Assembly (NCBI GenBank): GCA_025175895.1
Contig: CM045990.1
Location: 59,831,704 to 59,895,703 of the forward strand
DNA: 64,000 bases
Origin: Wurfbainia villosa
Lineage: Eukaryota; Streptophyta; Magnoliopsida; Zingiberales; Zingiberaceae
Direction: 5' to 3'
The stretch's first letter is position 1, and each line of letters begins with the position of its first letter. The position numbers and the translations under genes were made by a program. The notes under the pieces are model-generated. The model ran no database searches. It saw only the letters and a program-made list of their open reading frames with translations, and was not told the DNA's origin. This document shows positions 56,941-64,000 of this stretch, in pieces.

Positions 56941-57960
56941 AAAGCTAATCCTATTAAAATTAATGTTATTCAACAGATGCAACCACCAAAAAATTTGAGT
57001 GAAGTACAGCGGTTATTGGGCAAATTACTCCTTTATCTCGATTCATATCTCGGTCGACAGATAGAAGTTTTCCTTTCTTCAAGATTTTAAAGAGAACCAC
57101 TCGATTTCAATTGGATGAGCACTGTGATCGGGCTTCTCAATCTTTGAAGGAATACTTAACTGAGCCACCTTTTTAGCTAAGCCTCAGCCTGGAGAAATGT
57201 TATGGATATATTTAGCTCTTTCTGAAGTTGTTGTGAGCTCAGTGTTGGTCCAGGAAGATAAGGGTCAACAACATCCAATTTTTTATATCAGCTATCTATT
57301 GAAGGAACCTGAAATTCATTATACTAATTTGGAGAAGTTGACTTGGGGCTAGGTTTTGACTAATTGGAGGCTACGACCTTATTTTCTATAACATCCTTTA
57401 GTGGTGGTCATTGATACTCCTTTGGGTAGGATACTTACTCATCTAGAGGCTACGGAAAAGCTTATTAAGTGGGCTACTAAACTGGTGAATATGATATTAC
57501 TTACCAACCTCATACCTCTGTTAAAGCTCAGGTATTAGCAGACTTCTTGGTGGAGACTATACATAAAGAAGAATCTGATCCATGGGTGATATATGCTAAT
57601 GGGTCTTCTAAAAAGGAGGGTTGTGGAGTTGGTAATTTTGATTTCACCACAAGGAGAAGAAGTTAAGTTAGCAGTTAGATTACATTTTAGGGCCTCTAAT
57701 AATGAAGACGAATATGAAGCTTTACTTATAGCTTTGCAGGCTACTAAGAACATAGGAGCTGAGTGGATAATAGTGCATATGGATTCTCAGTTGGTAGTAC
57801 AATAGACCGGAGGAGGATTCGAAGTTAAGGATGATAAGTGTATGAGTTATTATGAATTGGCAAAGAAGGCCAAGAGGAATTTCTCAGAAGTATTGATAAA
57901 AAAGATTACTCAAACAGAAAATCAGAAGGCTGATGAATTAGCTCAATTGGCTAGCTCTTT
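56941..57960 (+). pseudogene. pol: RNase H and additional RNase H of element H
   Basis: The first RNase H reads in pieces (HPIFYISYLLKEPEIHYTN near 57270, IDTPLGRILTHLEATEKLIK near 57420). After a short tether comes a second RNase H: NGSSKKEGCGVG, then FRASNNEDEYEALLIALQ and HMDSQLVVQ near 57780. A second RNase H between the first one and integrase is diagnostic for the Tat lineage. Several stops and frame changes lie at 57180-57600. Confidence 0.8.
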
Positions 57961-58834
57961 GGGGAATTGGAATACTCGTGAGGTGATTGCGTAGGTTGAA
58001 TTATTGCCTCAGGGAGAAAAATCAGAAGAGTTAGTAGAGGATGATTGGAGGAAGGAGTTAGTTTTATTTTTTCAAAATAAGAAGGTGCCAAGTGACTCTG
58101 TAAGGGCTCAATAATTTAAATAGCAGGTGGTTCAATTTTGCACGATAAAGAGAATTCTATATAAAAGTACTTGTGTCGGACCTTTATTGCGCTGTTTAGG
58201 AAAGACAAAAGCAAGTTGTGTTCTAAAAGAGGTGCATGAAGGAGCTTGTGGGAGTCATATAGGAGGTCAGGCATTGGCTCGGAAGGTGTTGTTAGCTGGG
58301 TATTTTTGGCCTACCTTGATGAAAGATTCTATACGGTTGGTGCAACAATGTGAAAGTTGCTAAAGACATCATAATTAGCAACATTAGCCAGCAGAGTATA
58401 TGAAGGCAGCGATAGTGGCTTGTCCTTTTAATCAGTGGGGTATGGATATAGTAGGGTCATTTTCGATCGAGACCAGTCAAAAGAAGTTTCTGCTAGTATC
58501 CATTGACTATTTTTCTATATGGGAAGAGGTTGAGCCTTTGGCTCGTATTATTGAGCAGATGGTATTGAAATTTTTATGGAAAAATATTGTGTGTTATTTT
58601 GGTATTCCTAGGAGGTTGATTTCTAATAATGGTCAACAATTTCAGGGTAAGAAGTTAGCCAAATGGTGTCAAGACTTTAAGATTGAGCAAGAATTTACAT
58701 TAGTGGCTTATCCCCAAAGTAATGGAGTAACTGAGATAACCAATAGAGAATTAGTGCATGGATTAAAGACTAAGTTGGATCATGTAGGGGGCAATTGGGT
58801 GGAAGAGTTACCTAGTATATTGTGGTCTTTCTGA
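57961..58834 (+). pseudogene. pol: Integrase of element H, truncated by E4
   Basis: Zinc-binding part HEGACGSHIGG ... CESC near 58230-58363. Core: WGMDIVG (first catalytic Asp), ISNNGQQF where family members have Asp-Asn-Gly (second catalytic Asp replaced by Asn), and YPQSNGVTEITN (catalytic Glu present). An open frame of 144 codons starts at 58400. The TGA at 58832-58834 adjoins the E4 LTR. The enzyme would be inactive. Confidence 0.83.
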
Positions 58835-61055
58835 TGTTAGTAATATATGAGAGATGTCCTAAGGCAATCGCCTTATGTATAAACCATTTATATGATAAAT
58901 GAAGATTCACTATTTGAGTATAAATGTTTTATGTATTTGATTGGATCTTAAACTCATTTACTGAATGTCCACGATACGATTCACAGCATGAGAGAATTTG
59001 TGATTGGATCACAACTAGTGAGTATCTCTACATGTGTAATTGTGATGTATCGGAATTATCCCTAGTCGATGAATTGATGGATTTGGACACCATCAGTTCT
59101 GTCGAGACTAGCACGAGGTATACTCCTTGGTGTATCCAAGCAGCTGATTCTCACTGGCTGGAGACATAGTGATGTCCGGAGTTGATCGTGGATGCTAGTT
59201 ATGGTAACTAGTTCATTGGAGTGACCAGCCGTAAGACTTCATATGGTTCTCTGCATATATAGATATGTCAATGAAGTTCTTACTGTGGCTTAAGTGCGAT
59301 GTTCCTTTGACTTGCGGTATTCAAGTCATCTTGATCATGGAGACTTATGCTTTGACATCTTAAGCAAACATCTCTCGAGGAGATGTGGACCCGGATGATT
59401 GGGTATAAGTCAGTGATCGAAGGTGTTTGAATAGCCTATAAAGGATTCACCACTCCTTGCGAGGAGATGTATACCCATGGCCTCGTCGGATTGTTACTAA
59501 AGTCTTTGGCCAAAGCATTACATGTTTAGAGTAAGGTACTCTTCGATACATGTGGAGTAACTAGAATCCGTAGGGACGAGGAAATGATACTTGGGCTAGG
59601 TGTGACGTGAGTCGACCTAGTGGGGATGACACAATAGACCATGTCCGAACCAAGTGGGTATAAGATGAGTGAAGGGAATGGGGCACGATTCATTCGAGCT
59701 ACTGAAGGGTTTCAGAAATAGTTCTGGATCAACCGTTGATCTTTTGGTTAATTGGGGATCATGATGTACTACTAGGTGCCACTCATGATCGTTCTATAAT
59801 TAATGGTTAATTATAGACGGCCAACATAAACCGAGAACCTATTTGGTCACACGCACAACGAGTGTAATCCAAAGGATTTAAAACGAGCTTGAGAATGAGA
59901 TTCTCAGACCGAGAGAAACTATGTTTGGTTGGACCAAACATAAAGCGAACATGAAATTGTTTCAGTCGCAATAGAAGCGTGGATGGGCCGTGTCTTATGA
60001 AGACATAATGGATGGACCAAAATGGTTTGGTTCTAATCCAATGGATGAGAATAAACCAAAGGGTTTGGTTTATATTAAACGAATGAACCAAAGGTTGGTT
60101 CGGTTCGTTTTAACTTAAAATAAACCATCATGGTTTGGTTTATTTTAACTTATCCTAATGGAGCGGGTTAACGGGCTTTATGGATATGATCCATTAACCA
60201 TTAAGAGAATTAGTTCTCTATAAAATAGGGCTTAAACCCTAACCCTAACCCTAATCAAGGAGTTGCCGCCCAACTTAGTTGTGCCGCCCCCTCCCTCTCC
60301 TCCACTAGTCGGCGCCAACCCTAGGTGTGCCGCCACCCAGCCTTTGTGTCGCCGTCCAAGTCATTGCCGGCGACCAAGATTCAGCCGGTGAACACTCCGG
60401 CGACCCTCTGGTGATCTCTTATAGGTTTGGCATCAAGGTGAGCCTTTTCTTTCCTTGGTTGGCCGGCGCCTATAGCCTCCACCAAGCTGTCCAGTTTTCT
60501 GGACAGCTTCTTCTCCTCTCGTTGGAGCGTCGTTTGGACGACGGTTAGTGCTCCGACAGCGGCTAACTTACCGGGGATTTGATCTCCGGTAATCCTCTGA
60601 GGTGGAGGACGAAGGATTCGTCAATTGGTTGACGAATACCTCTCCGGAGAAGCGAGTTTTGAGAACTCATTTTAGGATCCGAATTTGGATTCGGATCGTG
60701 ATCATCTCTCGATCACGTCGTCTTCAACACGAGGCTAGTAACCCGTACGAAGACGAAGCTCGTGACTTAGCGAAGTCATCCCGAGGAGCTCGGCGTGGAT
60801 ACGGATAGAGACGATTCTTACGAGGATCGTTCCGGTTGATGCCGTTCCCGCTACACGTCATACGAAAGGTATAACGTAGATAATTTCTTTTATTGCAAAT
60901 TTTAATTTACGGTTATGTCTACACTTGTTGTAATATGCATGCGTGTGTTGTGTGTGTTGTAATAAATATAGATTTATTATTTTAATTGCTTCACGTGCTC
61001 ATGTTTACGAAACATGATCGAACACACCTGCACGCCAAGTCTTGGAAACCCAGCA
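58835..61055 (+). repeat. 5' LTR of E4
   Basis: About 2.22 kb, TGTTAGTAATATATG to CCCAGCA (CCCAACA in sisters). TATAAAAT at 60219-60226 is followed by three CCCTAA units including telo-box AAACCCTAA (60234-60242). Hairpin at 60484-60509 perfect. Confidence 0.88.
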
Positions 61056-62317
61056 AGTATCAGAGCCCAGGTTGTGTTTCGACATAATCGTAAAATGATT
61101 TTGCGATAGTCATAATGTATTTCTGGAAATTTTCTAAATTTTGGAAATTTAGAAGTATTTATGAAAATTTTTCAATTTTGGAAAGTCTAGAAGTATTTAT
61201 GGAAATCTTCCACTTTTGGAAAGTTGGAAGTATTTATGGAAATTAATATTTTCCATAAATAAAATATTTGATTAGATTCTGGAAATTTGTTTCCTAATTT
61301 AATCATGATTTGATTTGGGAAATCAAATCTTAAAATATTTTATTTCCATAAGTAGTTTTAAAGATTTAGGAAATTGGTTTCCTAAATAGATTTTCCTTAA
61401 TCAAATAATTCTATGAATAAAATATGTGATTAGATTTGGAAATTTGTTTCCTAATTTAATTATGATTTGATTTGAAGAATCAAATCTTAAACATATTTTA
61501 TTTCCATAAATAGTTATGACAAATAAGGAAATTATGTACATGACATAATTGTATGCCATGTAATTGCATTAGATGCATAACATTATGTCATGCGTGTCGT
61601 GACATGTAGATGTATGCCATGTATGCCATGCCAGAGGATGAGACATAAAACCCTAACTCAATATTAAAGCCTACACCTTCCATTAATATGGTTAGAACCA
61701 GAGTTCTGTTTCTTGTTTGGGTTGTTGGACTCACTTCAAGCCCGGCTCGAACCTGAACATGTTCAAATCATTGGAATAGTTTAACTCTAATATGGTAAGA
61801 GTTAGAGGTTAATCGTTAGTTTGGGTTGTTGGACTCACTCCAAGCCTGGCTAATTGGTTGAATGCGCTCTAACCATATTAAAACTATTTCGCGATTAATG
61901 GGTCGGCTTTAACTTGGAGCATCGATTTGTTGGACTCACTCCAAGGTCGATGTGAAGAGAGGTGAAGTTGGGTGCTATGCATATGATGCATACTTGTTAA
62001 TGTGTTAACAACCCAATGTATGTGTAAACATTCAATTAGTTGATAGCACATTGTGATAGTTACACATACATGATATGTAATCGGTATACTTGATACCCAC
62101 CATCATAGCTAAGAATGGCTTGTTGGACTCACTCCAAGGTTGTTCTTATCTATGATGGATATCAGCCCATTCGGAGATGGACCTACGATCTTCCGAAGTG
62201 ATTTTAAGGGTTTTTGAAATTCGAAAAATGAATGGGATTTATAAATGTATATTGATGCATTTTAAAATCATTTTCTCATATATGCTCGTTTTGTATTTCT
62301 AGGTCAATAAATTGATC
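61056..62317 (+). other. Untranslated leader of E4
   Basis: No gene. Primer site degenerate at its first bases (AAGTATCAGAGC). Four stem-loops start at 61722, 61826, 61927 and 62120, all with loop CTCAC instead of the CTCTC of E2/E3. The outer stem of the fourth (62104-62115 with 62143-62154) shows a paired change against E3. TTTGTATTTCTAG lies just before the gag ATG at 62318. Confidence 0.82.
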
Positions 62318-62925
62318 ATGACGTCTTTGAATTTGCGCACTATTTTGGATTCGAACAAACTGACTGGGCCTAACTTCCTGGACTGGCTTAGAAACCTGAG
62401 AATTGTTCTCAAGGCGGAAAAGCTTGCATATGTCCTTGAAGAGCCTCTTCCTGACCGTCCTAAGGACGATGCAACTCCAGACCAAATGTTGGTCTATCAG
62501 AAGCATGTGGCAGATTCTGAGCTGGCGAGTTGCATCATGCTAGCGGCGATGGTACCTGAGCTGCAAAAGCAGCATGAGCATATGGATGCTCATATCGTAG
62601 TCCTTCATCTCTGTGAGTTGGTTGATGAGTAAGTGAGATTCGAAAGGTTCGAAGTCTCCAAGCTCCTCTTCACCTCTGAGATGCAAGGAGGTTCATCTGT
62701 GGTACTGCTCAACATGCTGAAGACTGTGGAGCCTTCTGAGAAGCATGAGCAGGGGACGGTGTTGTTAGTTGATTCCTCGAAGAAAGGTTCTAAGAGGGAG
62801 TCAAAGGAACAACAGAAGGGGAAGAAGAAAAAGGCTAAAAGGCAGAACCAGCTCAAAAGGGCACTTGCCATCATTATGGCAAGGAGGGTCATTGGCGAAG
62901 AAATTGCAAGGTTTATCAAGAGTCC
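62318..62925 (+). pseudogene. gag: E4 Gag with internal deletion and a stop
   Basis: Starts MTSLNLRTILDSNKLTGPNF. A TAA near 62630 lies where E2/E3 have Gln in DEQVRFERF. Then EVSKLLFTSEM and directly SSVVLLNMLKT, so the middle block kept in E1 (FVMDHELSIDLI...) is missing as in E2 and E3. A frame change near 62860 disrupts the zinc knuckle. Confidence 0.8.
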
Positions 62926-63417
62926 GTGAAGAAGGATAAGGCATCGGATGCCCCATCTTCTTCAGAAATCTTCTTTATTGATTGTCATTCTATTTCCTCA
63001 GACACTTGGGTATTTGATACTGGGTGTGGCTCACATATATGTAATGACATACATGGGCTAAGGAATAGAAGAAGACTCGTCAAGGGAGAGTCAAATTTAC
63101 GTGTTGGGAATGGAGCAAGGGTTGCTGCATTCGCCAGAGGAACGTATTTGCTGAAACTCCCTGCAGGACTTGTCTTAGAACTGGACAATTGCTTTTATGT
63201 TCCTTCGTTGATAAAGAACATCATTTCTATTTCTTGTTTAAATAGAAATGGGTACCATTTGACTTTTAGTAACAATTGTTGTTACATAACTTTGAATGGA
63301 GTTCTTTATGGGACTAGAACTTTAAGCAATGGTGTTTATACGTTGGACGTATCCAGTGACATCTTCAATATCGAAGCGAGCAACACGCGTGCTCGAAAGG
63401 ATAATCATATATAGACT
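62926..63417 (+). pseudogene. pol: E4 protease region
   Basis: An open stretch with active site WVFDTGCGSHIC (near 63009), LRVGNGARVAAFARGTYLL, and FYVPSLIKNIISISCLNRNG, where E2 and E3 have lost residues. It ends at a stop at 63413 just before the integrase zinc region. The active-site Asp is intact. Confidence 0.82.
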
Positions 63418-63422
63418 CCTAT

Positions 63423-64000
63423 ATGTGGCATTGTCGTCTTGGCCATATAAGCAAGAAACGCATGTCCGAATTACACCGATGTGGAATTCTGGAATCGTTT
63501 GAATTGGATTCATACGATACATGCGAATCATGCTTAAAAGGCAAGATGACTAAGTTACCTTTTACTGGAAAAGGTGAACGAGTGGGAGAATTACTAGGTC
63601 TAATACATACTGATGTATGTGGACCTATGTCAACTCAAGCATTAGGAGGCTATAGCTACTTCATTACCTTCACCGATGATCACTCACGGTTTGGGTATGT
63701 GTTCTTGATGAAACACAAGTCTGAAGCCTTTGAAAGGTTCAATGAATTCAGAAATGAAGTAGAGAAACAACATGACAAGAGTATTAAAATACTTCGATCG
63801 GATCGAGGTGGTGAATACTTAAGTCAAGAGTTTCTTGATTATCTAAGAGACAATGGCATATTGTCTCAATGGACTCCGCCCTATACACCACAACATAATG
63901 GTGTATCTGAGAGGCGTAACCGGACCTTGTTGGACATGGTCAGGTCAATGATGAATCATGCAACTCTTCCCAAGTCCTTTTGGGGCTATGCACTTCAGAC
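63423..64000 (+). CDS. pol: Integrase of E4, open to the window edge
   Basis: Inserts element DNA into the genome. The frame from 63423 (MWHCRLGHISKKRMSELH) is open for 192 codons to the window end. Zinc-binding H and H, then CESC; core with Asp in HTDVCGP, Asp in LRSDRGGEY and Glu in PQHNGVSERRN, so the catalytic triad is complete. E1, E2 and E3 each have one extra base at the point encoding PQHNG (near 24797, 31965 and 39153), which breaks them. ATG 63423 is only the first Met of this open stretch, since the natural product is a polyprotein. It is the only undamaged enzyme domain in the window. Confidence 0.85.
   Translation, partial: MWHCRLGHISKKRMSELHRCGILESFELDSYDTCESCLKGKMTKLPFTGKGERVGELLGLIHTDVCGPMSTQALGGYSYFITFTDDHSRFGYVFLMKHKSEAFERFNEFRNEVEKQHDKSIKILRSDRGGEYLSQEFLDYLRDNGILSQWTPPYTPQHNGVSERRNRTLLDMVRSMMNHATLPKSFWGYALQ

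Larger units (their letters stand above)
52695..58834 (+). mobile_element. Tat-lineage Gypsy (Ty3) retrotransposon H, 5' part, decayed
   Basis: 5' LTR, primer site of the TGGCGCCG... type, gag, protease, reverse transcriptase, RNase H, an extra RNase H and integrase, in Gypsy order (integrase last). The extra RNase H places it in the Tat lineage (Ogre, Retand and relatives). It is cut in integrase by E4 at 58835, so its 3' end lies beyond the window. Confidence 0.87.
58835..64000 (+). mobile_element. Tork/Angela-like Copia retrotransposon E4, cut by the window end
   Basis: 5' LTR, degenerate primer site, leader, gag, protease and integrase; the rest lies beyond the window. It sits in the integrase of H. 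The left target copy should be TCTGA (58830-58834). It carries the short Gag of E2/E3 but lacks their later lesions, so it is nearer to the parent of that subfamily. Confidence 0.88.

Noticed and set aside
60234..60255. Interstitial telomere sequence
   Set aside because: Only three CCCTAA units inside an LTR next to its TATA box; better explained as a promoter telo-box than as a telomere remnant.

Overview
The window is plant nuclear DNA made almost entirely of LTR retrotransposons nested inside one another. I found no host gene, tRNA, rRNA, CRISPR array or bacterial feature. The plant origin rests on the element types: Sirevirus/SIRE-like Copia, Tork/Angela-like Copia, and a Tat-lineage Gypsy with a second RNase H. 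It also rests on initiator-Met primer-binding sites and on decay typical of methylated plant transposons. The species cannot be named; a large-genome angiosperm is likely.

Layout. The oldest visible layer is F, an antisense LTR of a diverged Tork-like family, seen in three pieces (13047-13667, 44071-44106, 52373-52694). Four elements sit in about 1 kb of F: B (SIRE, +), D (gag-only SIRE-like, -), G (SIRE, -) and H (Tat Gypsy, +). B carries in its RNase H gene a second SIRE element, A (+), which itself carries an antisense Copia LTR, Z (1-1090). B's 3' LTR carries C (7135-12621, -), a gag-only element with target duplication TGCGA. D runs from 13668 to 44070 (target duplication ATGAA). Its right LTR holds Tork-like E1 (18609-27916) and an LTR-sharing tandem pair E2/E3 (27948-43435). 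E1's 5' LTR holds a solo SIRE LTR (19446-20477, duplication AATGG). H's integrase is cut by Tork-like E4 (58835 to the window end). Nesting is four deep in two places.

Genes. Nearly every coding region is broken. The best preserved are the gag of D (one stop in about 579 codons), the gag of C (three stops, no frameshift) and the integrase of E4 (open, all three acidic catalytic residues present, cut by the window edge). C and D share one plan: LTR, Met primer site, complete Gag, about 1.3 kb of noncoding DNA, polypurine tracts, LTR, and no pol. They look like a mobile non-autonomous family that would need enzymes from a SIRE helper.

The most interesting signal is noncoding. The Tork-like family (E1-E4) is packed with perfect inverted repeats: a run in U3 just upstream of the TATA box, a cascade in the transcribed LTR, and four stem-loops at fixed spacing in the leader. 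Stems are held while loops drift, and in several places both arms have changed together. The four leader stem-loops have the same loop within an element, and that loop differs between lineages. The SIRE-like elements share a 3' hairpin and an LTR array of the palindrome AGTCGACT spaced 20-22 bp. Some frameshifts in E1, and the junctions at 27947/27948 and 43435/43436, could be assembly or base-calling artefacts.
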